A DNA stretch of 64,000 nt, taken from Pomacea canaliculata. Lineage: Eukaryota > Mollusca > Gastropoda > Architaenioglossa > Ampullariidae. The notes beneath the pieces were generated by a model. That model did not search any database. It had not been told where the DNA came from and saw nothing but the letters and a program-made list of their open reading frames with translations. The translations under genes and the position numbers were made by a program. The stretch is from positions 1,231,525-1,295,524 of the forward strand of contig NC_037593.1 of assembly GCF_003073045.1 (NCBI RefSeq), read 5' to 3'. Position 1 is the first letter of the stretch; the number at the start of each line of letters is the position of its first letter. Of this stretch, positions 46,901 through 58,865 are shown one piece after another.

Positions 46901-49900
46901 GAAGGCAAACATTGGAGTCCATTAAACTGAAAGGAAATTTCTGACAACCCCTTGTTGCACTTACATGACTTTTTGGCCACCTCCCTGGGCAGCAGATGTT
47001 TAAATGTGTTGATCACTCCAGCATCAGAGATAATAGTCTTGGCATATATAGCCACGCTGCCTGAGCTCTTTCCTACCTTAACACCTGTTAAAACCAACAT
47101 CAGGTAAATACATGTCATTCCATATGCATAACTTGACAGTACTAAACTAGTTACTAGAAAACATGTAAGTATTCAAAGCATTATACTAGTCATAACATAA
47201 GGTGACCAGACGTCCCGCTTTTGACCTCGTATCCCGCCTGCTAATCGGGCGGGACGCCCAATGTCCCGCTTTCTGGCTTTCTGGCAAGTCCATCAAATGT
47301 CCCGGTTGTCTTTAAAAATCACTTTTTTTTGGCGTTTTTTGACGGTGACGACACCATCATCGGCACGTGTCCCGCTTTCGCTCCCGAAACGTCTGGTCAC
47401 CTTACATAACATTACAACACAGCATTGCACACATTGTATGACATCATAGTCACTGATTGTAACATTGCAACTACTTTTATTTTTGCAATTTTTCAGTCGC
47501 TGAATAGAAATATTTGTCTCCAGTTGAACATATTAACAAAAAAACACAAAGTCCTACCTCATAACCTAGGGGCAATGAAAAATAAGTGGTTCTCTATGTC
47601 TAAAGAACAAGATGCAGAATGTAGATCATGTTCCCTTTGACCTTCCCTAATATATCCGCTATTCATAACTACTGGGAGAGGAGTTTTTCAATCACAGGCC
47701 TGAGTAGGCCTCAAAACTCGTGCTGGTCAGGCATATCAGGCCACAAAACCTCCCCTACATGTTATATTGGCATGAATATGTTATATTAGTATGAATGTGT
47801 TATATTAGTGTGAATAATAAGTATATGCTGTATTAGTGTTATATTAGTATGAGTATATTAGCAGGAATACTTTATTTTGACATAAAAAGACATACATTTC
47901 ACACACCTCTACACAACACACACACAAAATCTGTTCATTTTCTTCATGAACTGAATTGCACTCACCAACTGCCCTCCCCTGTGGACTGATGATGATCTCA
48001 GTGACAGGTGCCTGTACAAAAACTTTCCCTCCCAGGCGCTCAATGGCCTGGATCATCTGGAAGGAAATTTCTGATGGTCCACCAATGGGATAATAAGACC
48101 CATTCAAATAGTGTTTGATAAGAAGTGCATGGAGAAGAAATGGTGTATCCTTTGGAAGTGCACCTTTGAATATAAAAATATTGGACTGACTGAGCAAAAA
48201 TGATTTTTAACACACACACACAAAACAGTTACAATTACAACAGTTTAGTGAACACTGTGTGTTCACGATGCAAAACATCTGCGACATTGGGAGGTAAAAA
48301 CAAAAAGTAAAAAATCTATTATATCTCAGATGTTCTTTCTCAATAAAACATGGGAATGTATGAATATTTTATCATCATTCTTACTATACTCATGTTTGCT
48401 GTCTTTAGATTATCTGATATCTAGTTACCGCTATGCTAAGGTACCCACCATAGTCCCCACCAATGTAAGAAAGAACAAGGTGTAGTTCTTTGTTGGCTGT
48501 CAAAGAGTCCAAAGTCTCTTGCAAAGTGACACTAGTGTACTTGGAGAAAGAAAAGAACAGACGTGCAAGCCCTGTCTTCAGCAGCAACAATGCAAGCCGC
48601 ATAGGCATCATCTTTAAGGCAACCAAACCAAAGAAGCTTTTGCTTGCATCCTGAAAAAATACACCACTTCTGTTCATGTTTAAGTCAAGAATGCCAAGGT
48701 ATCAACTGTGAGAGTTTGCAGATAACAGCTGCAGGTATCTAGTCAATCCTCAATGTTATCTGTTACTAACATATTTTGGTGTGGTGCAGTAAACAGCACA
48801 AACATTGGTATGGTGCACCCAAATCTATGCCAGTTATCCACATACATTAATGTGGTGCATGCCAGTCAGCCACATACATTAGTGCATCCAACGCTATGCT
48901 GGTCACACAAATACTTGAACGGTGTCCGGTCACTTAATCCCCAGACACTTCATCCCCGACACTTCATCCCCGACACTTCATCCCCGAGACTTTTAATCCC
49001 CAGACACTTCATCCCCAGACACTTCATCCCCGACACTTCATCCCCGACACTCAAGAACTATTTTAATATCATATTGTTGAAGAACATTAAATTTACTAGC
49101 TTATATGAACTTTAACTAATGTTGTAGATGTTCAAATGACGTTGAAGTTAATAGCATGATTTGAATTTGAATTTCAATTAAATTTTTCGCTGACTTCATA
49201 ATTTTTATAGTTAAGGATTTAGTTTAGGGATTAAGTGTCTGGGGATGAAGTGTCTGGGGATTAAAAGTCTAGGGGATGAAGTGTCGGGGATGAAGTGTCG
49301 GGGATGAAGTGTCTGGGGATTAAGTGACTGGGAACCACTTGAACAACTCTTCTATCTTAACAATGATAATAATAATGAACATTTACAGAGAGCTTTTCCA
49401 ATAATTTTCTCAGACCACTTTACAGAAATGATATAAAGACCAATCCAAGTAAACTGAATCACTAACAACCATCCATCCATATTCATAAATAACAGAAACA
49501 CTTCTAAAACAGACACACCTACACATACATAAAAGTAAATACAGACGATGTGAACGTGTTTATCTATTTTCACTGCTGAAAATCTTCACCTAATCTGTAC
49601 AGCTGCAGCTTAATATAATCTTCACTTAATCTGTACAGCTGCCGCTTACTAAAATCAGCTGTTTGTACTTCATAATGGATTCTTTTTCTTCAGGGAAAAA
49701 CTTGATCAGCTGAAGAAAGTAGTCATCTTTGCCTGTCTTCATGGGAAAAAGCTTCACATTCTCTGGATCGCCAGTGGCCACCTATCAATAAATAAATAAA
49801 ATTGGATAGCTGGATACTACAGTGAACTCTATCTCTGCACATGTATGTGCACCACCACATCTATGCATGCATGTCTGCACATACTGACATATTTACATAT

Positions 49901-52900
49901 TTCACCACATCAACATAAAAAGTATTTGAAAAACTTAAGAACCTGTTTTGCTCTATCTTTTTAAATTGCATGAAGTAATTGATAGGATAGGGATTAGGCC
50001 ACACATACCTGATAATATATAAAATATAATACCTGATACCAAAAATGTGTCATTTGTTGCATTCATAAAATGGACAAATTAAAAACTAACACTAAATGGT
50101 GGTCATTGAAATATTTTCTTAGATATTATTTAAGAGTTAGTGTTATTATTGCACCTGTTGTTTTTTTGTTTCCCATTTCATAAATATGTTCACTATGGCC
50201 ACATATTGCATAAACAATAAAAAGGCTGACCATATTACTATACTGCACTGCTATGTTACTATATTGCACTGCTGAGCGCATTATATACAGCAAAAACATC
50301 TATCTCTGTAAAAAAAAAAATCTCTTGGTGACATCATAAAAAAATATATGTAATTCAAAGATAAACAGAAGAGCAGTGACTTAAAACAGGACTAAAAATA
50401 TAACTTACAGTGTCAAAGATCTGGTCTGTGCATATCCAGTCCAGCTGTCCATCTGTTATTTGGTCCAATAGTTGACGTGAAGTGGAGTTCTCCATGTCAC
50501 CTATGTAGTGTATACCTAGGATAGAGATCCAGGCACAGCTTGCATCACGTCTCACAGACTATCACTTCAGAAAAAAATTTTCTGGTCAATTGCATTTCAG
50601 GGCTTAACACATATGATGAAACACAGACTGGATGTGTTATGAACCATTTTTTCCAGCATGTCATATTCCTACTACCTTCAATCATTAAAAGTCAAGGCAG
50701 GAAGGTGATTTCACCATGTGATAACCCTTCAAGTTGATGTCAACTCTCGAATGTAGATATCCTCAGTAGAAACATAAAGAGGAGTTACTTTCAATAACCC
50801 AGGAAGGGCTAAGTTGTAAAGGGAAGAAGAAAATTCCTGGGTCATGAACAACAGTCTGGATCTCTGTGACCAAAGGAGGGCTTTGAATAGAGAAAGGAAA
50901 AGCAAACCAGAAGCAGCTTCCAAGTCCAAAGAAGTGAACTGGCCATCAGGAAAGAAATGAAGGCAACTAGGAAAAATGGGATCAAGGGCCAATGTTGGAT
51001 CACATAGGTGGGAATGGCACTGGGTGACAGCAAAAAAAGCCTACCAACTACTAAAGACCCTAACATAGACAGGTCAACACAATACGGCCATCATCAACGA
51101 CAGCAATGACTGCCTTCTCATAGAAAGTGTAACTACTTAACAGAAGGACTGAATATTGCAAAGACCTGTACAACTTCCAGCTAAAGACAGATGTTAACAT
51201 CTTTCAAAACAATCAGACTAGAACCAGTAAAACTTTAGAGTCTAAAGGGAGAGAAGTCACCTAGTATCAACAGGGTTCCACCTGAGCTGCTCTAATGCAA
51301 AGAATGGCCACAGTTGCTAGTAATACCCCTTCCAAAGAAACAGCAAAACAGTGCCAGAGCTACAGAATCATAAGCCTAATCAGCCACCCAAGCAAAACAC
51401 ACTCAGAATAATTTCAGCACCATTGCTGAGGAACAGCGAGCAGAAGAACAAGCTGGCTTTAGAACACGTGGGAGCAAAGGCAGATCTTCAACTGCTGCAT
51501 CCTGATAGAGAAATATCTTCAGGATCAGTGGGACTTAGAGAACAAATTCATCAACTTTAAAAAGGATTTTGAAAAGTCTGGCATGAGGGGCTATGGCAAG
51601 TGATGCAAAAATTCAACACCTAAGGTCTACTACTGGATAAGTAAATAGGAACTTTATGTCACACAACAGTGGGCTTTTATCAAGAGCGCCCCCAATCACC
51701 TGAAGAAAATGATGACCATTACACTTCCATTTCCATCAGTGGACGGCCATTTGCACCCTACAGTTTGCAGACGACATCCCAGATACCAACAGAAAACTGC
51801 AAGACCTTACCAACAGATTGAGAGACAGGTTGAAATTCATGTGGAATAAAGAAGAAGTAAACAGTTTTAAGTACTTAGGAGATAACCTCTCTGCTCTATG
51901 ACAGATACATGCATTAGGATCATGACAGCAACAGTGGAAATAGCCAAATTGGACAGTGTCAGCCATAACATCAGGTTTACTGTGAAGTGCAATCTGTGCA
52001 AGTCACACATAGTATTGATCCTGCTTTATGGATGCAAAATGTGAAATATGGCTGCTGATAAAAATAGGAGAAAACAGACAATTAAGAACAAATATCTGAG
52101 AAGCGTGTACCAGATCTTATACAATGAACATAAAACCAACTATATGGCTGTCATGTTTGTAGGACACCAGGAACCACTACTCACAAGGATCAAGTGGTCA
52201 TGTGACACTGCATGACTTCAAGCTACCTTCTAGGATGGTCAGCATCATAGTGGCCAGAGGAAGAACTGGATTATGAATGTAAAGGAGTGGAATGGTCATC
52301 CTGTGCAGGACCTGCTCACTATCAACTAAAACAGGCATGGGTGGCAGGCCTTGTCAGCTGCCACACCTATTCATGGGCCCTCTCCCCACCAATGACCAGT
52401 AGCAGTCAAGTGGGGGGGGGGGGAATTGGTGTTTTACGTCGTGTCAGCAACTAAGGCTATATTACGGCAAGCAGCCAGCCCTGTAAACAGATGTCACGTG
52501 CAGAGAAAGATCAGCGTGCCCGAGACAAGAAATGAACTCAGGGCAGCCAACCTTCACTGTATTGGTGACAGGCGCTAACAGCGCTAACCGTTGCGCCACC
52601 GGACCGCTATAGTAGCAGTCAAGGGATGACTAACTGACCATGCAGTCTTTGTTACTGCATATATCTTCACTGGTCTCAGTAAGTTAACACTGCATAAATG
52701 AAAGCCTCCTATATGACAAATCACATAATGGAAGTAATCATTTTACAAGAACTCCTTATCCAATAGAATGTGTCAACAAAGCTTAATTGTATCCGAATCA
52801 AAAAAAGATTATTTCTATAAGGATACCTTGTTGATGACATGCACATCTGTCTTAGATTAAAGACACTCATACAGACTAGAACTATCCAATGGCATCTGTC

Positions 52901-55404
52901 AGCAAAGAAACACTCATGCCTTTGGTACAACCTATTTACATGCATATCCAACCAGGTGGCTAGCAGATGCAAACCTGTATCAAATTCAAATCCTTTTTCC
53001 TCAAAGGTGTGACAGCATCCTCCAGCCTGATCATGCTGTTCAACAACCACAACTCTCTTGCCAGCCTTTGCCAGGAGAATAGCAGCTGTTAGCCCCCCTG
53101 CACCACTGCCAATTACAATGGCATCCAGATTATCCGGCACTTTATTTTGTTTGAACCCTGTAGAAAAATGAAAAAAACCCCACATGTAATAGATTATTTA
53201 TGTCACTTGGTATCAAATATTTCTATCCTGGATAAATGTTTCTATAAGTTTATTAATGACACCTGATGCAGATGGTGCAAACAGCATTGTGCTATGTCAG
53301 CAGGTATGGATGATTATGATCACATGATGACAGCAAGGATGGACTTCCTGTCTTGTAAAGCTGGGAATAACCATGGCGGTGGTGATGTGGTGGTGGTGAT
53401 GGTTTTACAGAAATGTTATCACAACTTTCCATATGCCTGAATTGTACAAAGTCCCAACCCTAGATGACATAAGTCCAACTCCTCTAACCTGCCCTGCTGT
53501 CAGTGCTGTCACAGATTGAAGTGTTCTTCATCCTGTTCCTAGTCACCCCCAGTGGAGCAAAGGGCCTCAACTGAATGAAGTATTTGTAAATATGAATCTT
53601 ATACAGGAAGAGTGAATTCCATAGACATTTAATTGATGCATTTGCAAAATCTAAGCTGTAGATTACAGATCCTGCACACTTAGTAGAGATGTCCTATGGC
53701 TCTACTATTGAAAAATAGTGGAGATGATGGGGACGTAGCTATGGAAACTGTACAACTGTACTCTCTGATGATAACATAGTAATTTCTCAAGTCGGTGTAA
53801 AGGAATCACTAAAGCAGGTCATGGTTAACAAGGTGCAGCGGCCTGATGGGATCTGTGGGCGTGTCTTGCACTGTTGTGCTGTTCTGTTGAGTGGTGTGTT
53901 TCAACATGTCTTTCAACTCTCTCTCGACTCAAAACACATTCCAAAACCTCTGGAAACTTTCCAACATCATCCCACTCTTCAAAAAATCTAATCCTAGTCA
54001 ACTTAATGATTTTTGGCCAATAACACTAACCTCCCTAGTAATGAAACTTCTTGAAAAAAATGTCAAAAATATCATCTTAACATCCGTAGAGAACGAACTG
54101 GACCCCCTGCAATTTGCATATAGGAAGGGGAGGGGTGTTGAGGATGCCAAGTTGTTTATTCTGAACATACTGTATAAGCATTAGGAAAAGCCCAAGAAGC
54201 ACGCTAGACTATTCTTCACAGATTATACATACCTTCTGGCTTTGAGACTGATTTCTGATTTTGATCATCCACATCAACTGGTTTTGTGGATAGTGGATTT
54301 TTTTTACTTGCAAATAGCAGATGTATGTAATTAGTAATTATTCCAATATTGTTGTTACAAGCACCGCGTCCCCACAGGATTGTCACTTGCCGATATCTTT
54401 TAATTTGCTCATTTTTTCACTTGGTGACGTCTTTTTATGCTGCACCTTGTAACAAACTTTTATTTTTGTATCTAGAGCACCTTCCCATGTTCAAATTGCC
54501 CATTGGGACAAAAATGTTGGTCATTGTCATTGTCATCACCCCATTGTCTGCTTCATACAGTCCATACTCTAACCCTAAACCTCATCTTAAAACTAAATCC
54601 TAACCCTAAACACTACCTTTACCCTTACCCTCCACCCTAAATAAGTAATTCCTCAAAAACTCAAGTGTCTTTGATTGGAAAGCTTCTGTCATGTTGCCCA
54701 GCAATATCATGCATGCTTATGGTATATGCTTATGCCACACACTCTGCCAGCACTTACTATGACAGCACTTTACACATTGGTAGCACTTACACATTCTGGT
54801 AGTGCTCAGTAATGCTGGTAGTACATACTTAGCACAATATATTGGTAGCAATTACACATTCTTGTAGCACTTACTATGGTGACACTTAAAACACTGTTAA
54901 CAGTTTACAGATACAAAGACAGCATTTATAGTAGTGCATTCTGATAATACTTACATCATATATAGCCCCTACACTATAGTAGTATATTCTGATAGTACTT
55001 ACATCACATATAGCCCCTACACTATAGTAGTATATTCTGATAGTACTTACATCATATATAGCCCCTACACTATAGTAGTATATTCTGATAGTACTTGCAT
55101 TAGTTGTACTTAACATACACTCTAGTAGCACTATACACCGGTAGTTCCCAATCACTACAAACACATTCTGATAGATATACACAATCCAGCTGCACTTACT
55201 CTGCTTGAGAACTGCGTCCCTGGCATGAGGATCTGTGACTAGGGGCTCTCTGGGCTTCCTGCTGTCTGTGGCGAAGGGGTTGCGTCCAGCGCGTGGGCCA
55301 CTCAGCATGCGAGTGATGAGGTACAGGGTGGTGTAGCCGGCTAGACCAAAGGCTATCCATCTAGGATTCTCCGCCAAATAGTCAAGGAACCGCTCCACAG
55401 CCAT
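40952..55404 (-). CDS. RETSAT: All-trans-retinol 13,14-reductase, twelve exons
   Basis: FAD-type oxidoreductase of the ER membrane that saturates the 13-14 bond of all-trans-retinol. Exons, 5' to 3': 55200-55404, 52975-53157, 50409-50515, 49650-49781, 48449-48650, 47966-48163, 46965-47084, 45312-45432, 43628-43758, 43192-43358, 42453-42612, 40952-41082. They join in phase to 618 residues (human 610). An N-terminal membrane segment (WIAFGLAGYTTLYLITRML) precedes the dinucleotide fold: DAIVIGSGAGGLTAA, with GSGAGG at residues 85-90. Then come [48 protein letters not shown] and TNKYYLAASSGEMYGLDHG. The C-terminus KKSQ fits a KKxx ER-retrieval signal. All introns are intact at their borders despite at least eight transposon insertions. 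Confidence 0.96.
41428..41510. repeat. TAATAATAATG-type dispersed repeat, short copy 3
   Basis: AATAATAATAATGTTGACTT, then ATAGCGCTTTACA and CTCAAAGTGCTTTAC. This is the head of the family seen at 33421 and 49361, truncated on the right. Confidence 0.65.
41870..42065 (-). mobile_element. LINE fragment, RNase H-like region
   Basis: On the minus strand one frame reads APGHAAIAGNVRVDQAAKLF, which fits the conserved W-x-PGHxxIxGNExAD box of retroelement RNase H domains, followed by ASLLVSCESDL. A stop just before the box and the absence of any other domain show a decayed fragment of an RNase H-bearing LINE inside RETSAT intron 11. Confidence 0.65.
45570..46000 (-). mobile_element. Endonuclease-RT LINE, fragment copy B
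   Basis: The minus strand holds GKSTVEQIFNCCILIKKHLQ, then a DLYHNF-like region, and a GRPICNLHFADD box near 45600-45660 in another frame. The order and sequence match 9341-9860. Both ends of the element are missing and the frame is broken many times. It lies in RETSAT intron 7. Confidence 0.8.
47199..47404. mobile_element. MITE with AAGGTGACCAGACGT ends
   Basis: A 206-bp element in RETSAT intron 6. The inverted ends AAGGTGACCAGACGTCCCG and the reverse complement of ACGTCTGGTCACCTTA are followed inward by repeated TGTCCCGCTTT motifs. CATAACAT occurs at 47191-47198 and 47405-47412, giving a 7-8 bp duplication. The ends recall Zaphod-type hAT elements (GGTGACCA...GTCCCG), but the superfamily is tentative. 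Confidence 0.8.
47759..47865. repeat. Short tandem repeat, ~20-bp unit
   Basis: Imperfect tandem copies of a unit like GTTATATTAGTATGAATGT, about five copies, in RETSAT intron 6. Confidence 0.7.
48921..49336. mobile_element. Foldback element with 14-bp tandem arms
   Basis: A 416-bp element in RETSAT intron 4. The left arm (48921 to about 49053) and right arm (about 49216 to 49336) are near-perfect inverted repeats of over 110 bp. They are built mostly from tandem GACACTTCATCCCC-like units with interspersed TTAATCCCCAGAC units in the same order on both arms. The AT-rich centre (about 160 bp) has no coding frame. An exact 8-bp duplication, ACTTGAAC, flanks it at 48913-48920 and 49337-49344. 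The ends start with GG. An 8-bp duplication is compatible with hAT, P or Merlin types; the superfamily is not settled. Confidence 0.88.
49361..49565. repeat. TAATAATAATGA-type dispersed repeat, copy 2
   Basis: It begins with AATAATAATGAACATTTACA, followed by CACTTTACAGAAATGATATA and then AATCACTAACAACCATCC. It is collinear with 33426-33600 for about 180 bp. It lies directly right of the foldback element in RETSAT intron 4. Confidence 0.7.
50730..52397 (+). mobile_element. Endonuclease-RT LINE, copy C, 3' two thirds
   Basis: Plus-strand non-LTR retrotransposon in RETSAT intron 2, the longest copy of the family. Linker: CDQRRALNREKKS (near 50870) and KKAYQLLKTLT (near 51040). RT start: QNYRTISLISHPSKT-like region near 51360, then EQAGFRT and VEQIF-like sequence near 51450-51500. 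The C-terminal segment near 52260-52330 reads like WNGHPVQDLLT, followed by RHGWQALSAATPIHGP. Many stops and frameshifts; inactive. It continues right of the inserted SINE for about 80 bp (52624-52700). Confidence 0.8.
52411..52610 (-). mobile_element. tRNA-derived SINE nested in the LINE
   Basis: Read on the minus strand, it starts at 52610 with AGCGGTCCGGTGGCGCAACG, which contains an A-box-like TGGCGCAACGG. It runs through a body with TGCTTGCCGTAATATAGCC and GACGTAAAACACCAATT, and ends in a run of C (G on the plus strand) at 52411-52423. An exact 13-bp duplication, AGTAGCAGTCAAG, lies at 52398-52410 and 52611-52623. The B box is degraded. Confidence 0.85.
53740..54245 (+). mobile_element. 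LINE fragment of Rex/CR1-like type
   Basis: Plus-strand RT fragment. NKVQRPDGICGRVLHCCAVL (near 53830) is followed in another frame by KLSNIIPLFKKSNPSQLNDF, LTSLVMKLLEKNVK and DPLQFAYRKGRGVEDAKLFI (53891-54184). These match the RT fingers and palm region (P-x-P-K-x-x-x-x-L-N-D-x-R-P-I-x-L-T-S-x-x-M-K) of Rex1/Babar- or CR1-type LINEs. It is truncated on both sides, in RETSAT intron 1. Confidence 0.78.
54560..54645. repeat. CTAACCCTAA-like degenerate tract
   Basis: Several CTAACCCTAAACC / CCTAACCCTAAACA / ACCCTTACCCTCCACCCTAAA runs. The motif resembles interstitial telomere-type CCCTAA units but is degenerate and short. Confidence 0.45.
54905..55098. repeat. 48-bp minisatellite in RETSAT intron 1
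   Basis: Nearly four tandem copies of a 48-bp unit that begins ACTATAGTAGTATATTCTGA and ends ATATAGCCCCTAC. The two central copies differ by one or two bases. The flank from 54740 has looser repeats of GGTAGCACTTACACATT. Confidence 0.88.
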
Positions 55405-58400
55405 TTCCTTCCAATTTCCAGTCTGACTGCCACGTACTCACGTTACTGCACCCAGATGATGTAAATATTTCTTTTAAAACATGTTCCTCCTACAATGTCA
55501 CTTCAAAAATAAATATATTTCTTCTTCTTGAGCTTTCGGTGTAGGACAGCAAGATACGAAACAGCAAACCTATTTCTTCTTTTCGCTGTAGGAAGCCAAG
55601 CACTACTTGCTGCTCGAGGTTGTAGCCGGTAATGTTTCCACTTGGCAACCAGGAAGCGACGAGTGAGAAAGTACAAAGTCTCTGTTGTCGGCGGATGGGT
55701 GGCTCAGCGTGTCAAACAAGGGAAGTCACTCCCTTGTCTCCTCATTTCGCCCCACAACTACATCTCGCCCCACCGCCGGTCGGATGGTCCCAGCCATGAC
55801 CAACCCCACATCGTTCCTACAATAAACCGCATTTTACTAGACACAAATATAACCGTTTGACAATCCACATCCACAGAACTCATTACAATGGCGTGTAAAG
55901 GCCACTTTCTCTCTAAACAATTTTTTTTTTTAACAAACTATAGTGTCATCATTTATTCTTTACTTTGGAGGTTCGATCGTATTGAAGTATTCATATATTT
56001 TGTGCCTTCTATTTCTGTCTGTTGCCATGTCTCAGTATAGATGTTGTGGTTTATGTTTGGTCTGTTCACGAACTTAATTATAATTTATTACTGGACTCTT
56101 GGCAGACGATTTTTGTTCCTCCAGTTAACTACAAAAATGAGGCTGGTGTGTACAAAGCTTCCGGTTTAGTCACATTCTCGCCGAGACTAACAGGAGAACT
56201 TATCAAGAGGCTAAGCGTTGGTCTCGGCAGACAGGCAACAATCCACCTATACACGTCCATGGTCTGTTTTAAGTTGTACGTGTTGTTTCTTTTGAATTTG
56301 TTTTGGAGTGGGAGCAGTAGTTTAAGGCAGCAAGTACCGCTGACAGCTTGTTCCCTCCACTCTGCACCCTCTTCGACCCCCCACACTCAGTTGCGTGAGC
56401 GGCACAGCGCGGATCGGACAAGAGCGGGCGACGTAGCACCCAAACTGTCCAGTATAAATAACAGGCAACATGCAGGCACCTGGATTTACCTCACATCTTC
56501 CATTGTATGACACTTCTCAGATCACACCTAAACTACAGCACAATATTAAGTACAGAAGCAGTGCACTTAATAAGTGGCGCAGTGTGAAGGCAGAGCCCAA
56601 CTCTCTCCTTCCCCGATAAATCAGAAACTCCTTTTTACTGTGGGCAGGGGAACTGGGTGGGAGTTAAGCCACAGGCCTTAGACCAATGACCAACTCAAGC
56701 ACTAACAGACAATGAAGTTTAAATGGTAGCAAGCAAACTGCAGGCATTGTTGGAGGCTGCACCCTTATATTGTGCAAAATGAGGATAGAGAATTGAAGAG
56801 TAAACCAATATAGTTTCTTTTTAACATTGCTAAATGGGATTAGTGTTTGTGTGTGAGAGAGAAAGATAATAATGAAAACATTGTCCTCATTACCTATGAA
56901 GTAACAGGTGTTAATGATTTGTTTGTAAGGCTAGGTAATGTCAATGGGAAAAAAAAACATTAAAACAGGTCCACCTGACAACAGTGACAGGAACACTTTG
57001 CAGGGTATTACAAAATTAGAATGAATTTTATTCTTAGCTTCATGTAATACTTTGCTTAATATGATTCAAACACAGATCAGGGCCTACCCATTTATCAATA
57101 AACGACTGAACCATAGAGCATGACCAACAATGATGTTTAATTACTAAATAATGTACTGTGACTATTGTGACAAAAGAGTGAACATCAAAACAGGTGCATA
57201 ACTGATTTTTATTAACACAGTGTTGACATGAAGGCAAAGTACAAAGCATTAGAACATCTATAGGAGAGTAAGCAAACAACAATTTATAGTCTAACAGACA
57301 ACGGATCTTTAGAAATGCAAGTGACTGGTATATTATATAGAAAATCTGGTGTCTGCACAAGCACATGTGCACACACACACACAATGCAAACAAGTATATT
57401 GTCTTTACTTTTCGATAACAGGAAATATTAAAACAATCATCAATATGGTATTGATGCTTTTTTTTGCTTCTTGCTTATTAAGGCTGGTGATATTGTGATT
57501 ACTGTCTTTTAATCATGATTAACAATTCTTAGTCATTGGTGATAATGAGCAACGCTGCAGAGTGTTATGTAGATATGGAAATGTACACTATCTGCAAGAA
57601 TGTCAGGACAGTCACTGTAGTATTGAAGGAAATGTTACAGCAAATGAAGTTCTTGTGATCTAATCCAAAAAAACACAAAAGTACTTTGTCCGTACATAGG
57701 CATTGGCATAAGATTAAAAAAAAAAACAACTGGCACCTGACACTTGACAGCTCTGTGGCAACTCCATCTTGTAACTTACAGGACAGAGCCCAACCTCTGC
57801 CGTCCACGTCACTGGAAGTGATGGAAGACATCAGTGCTACTGTCTGCACAAAATTTTTATAGAAAAACCGCTTTGGACTGTTTGGTTCCAAGCTTGTGGT
57901 AGCATCCTTGATTTTATGTTGGTGACGCAGTCCTACAGACCGTCCCGCAATACCTTCCCTGTTAGAAAGCAAGGATCTGCAGCTCTCTCCTTCCCCACTC
58001 CAACATGCATCACTCAGATGTTTAGACGGGAAGTATAAGTTTACTGCCAGCTTATCAAATAAATGAAATATGCTGATTAACACCAAACAAAGTGGTTATG
58101 TGATGAACAAGCTCTGTTGGCTAACACCGAAACCAATTGGGCATATGATGAAGGAAAACCATTGAACAAGGCCAAACATACGAAACATGTGATGAATGAA
58201 AAATAGTGGCCAAGACCAAACCAACTGTCTACATGATGAAGGAAAGATAGGAACTCAAAAAAGTGAGGTGGAAAGTGCAGACAGTGACATAAATGTTTAG
58301 GCCTCCAGGTGGAGTTCACACATTACTCAGAAGAGTAAAGACGCCTCCTAAGTAGTTTCAATTCAAGTGGTTAACATTAAGGGTGAAAAGCAAAAGCTAA

Positions 58401-58859
58401 TCAACACTGTATTTGTATATTAAGTACTTGATTGGTTACCTAGCACATCTAGGAGACTGCCAGTGCAAAGTCCATTTGTATGGAACTGACAAAGTGGGTA
58501 GGCGGGAGACACTGCCAACTGGTTCTGGTGAAAGGGGAGATAAAAGTTGCTGCCATACAACTCTCTAATTCTTGTGAAGAAAGGGAAAATAAAAAGTTCC
58601 AAAGTGCGCAACTGAAATATGTACTACATATACTGACAATCTCTGTCCCTACATGATTACATTTGTATTTTGACAATTTCCTTGGTTTCTAAAATTTAAC
58701 AGAGTATATTCACCTTTAATGTACTTAAAATGTACAGTTTGCATTACCAAGTGATCAGTAGAAAGTCTCTGCCATTAAAGAATTAACGACTTACATGTTG
58801 ATCTATCACCATGAGATTGAAGGGCGTAGTGGAGAACAGCTAAGGGAGATAGCATGTTT
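55405..58859. other. Intergenic DNA between RETSAT and the KDM2-type gene
   Basis: It contains the RETSAT 5' UTR and promoter (55405 onward) and, at the right, the 3' UTR of the KDM2-type gene. No exon is recognised. A block at 55690-55720 (GGGTGGCTCAGCGTGTCAAA) faintly resembles a tRNA A box but lacks other SINE features. A CA run occurs at 57370-57382. Confidence 0.4.
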
Positions 58860-58865
58860 TTTATT
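58860..58865 (-). terminator. Possible poly(A) signal for the KDM2-type gene
   Basis: TTTATT on the plus strand reads AATAAA on the minus strand, about 185 bases after the stop codon at 59049. Confidence 0.45.

Noticed and set aside
48753-49115. 120-residue frame with repeated HFIPDTSSP units
   Set aside because: The repeats come from the tandem arm of the foldback element, not from a protein.
55690-55860. Possible SINE near the RETSAT 5' end
   Set aside because: Only an A-box-like block; no B box, tail or target duplication.
56022-56510. 162-residue plus-strand open frame
   Set aside because: The composition looks like chance; no domain or family resemblance was seen.
57565-58086. 173-residue minus-strand open frame
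   Set aside because: No recognisable domain. It may be 3' UTR or intergenic DNA left of the KDM2-type gene.
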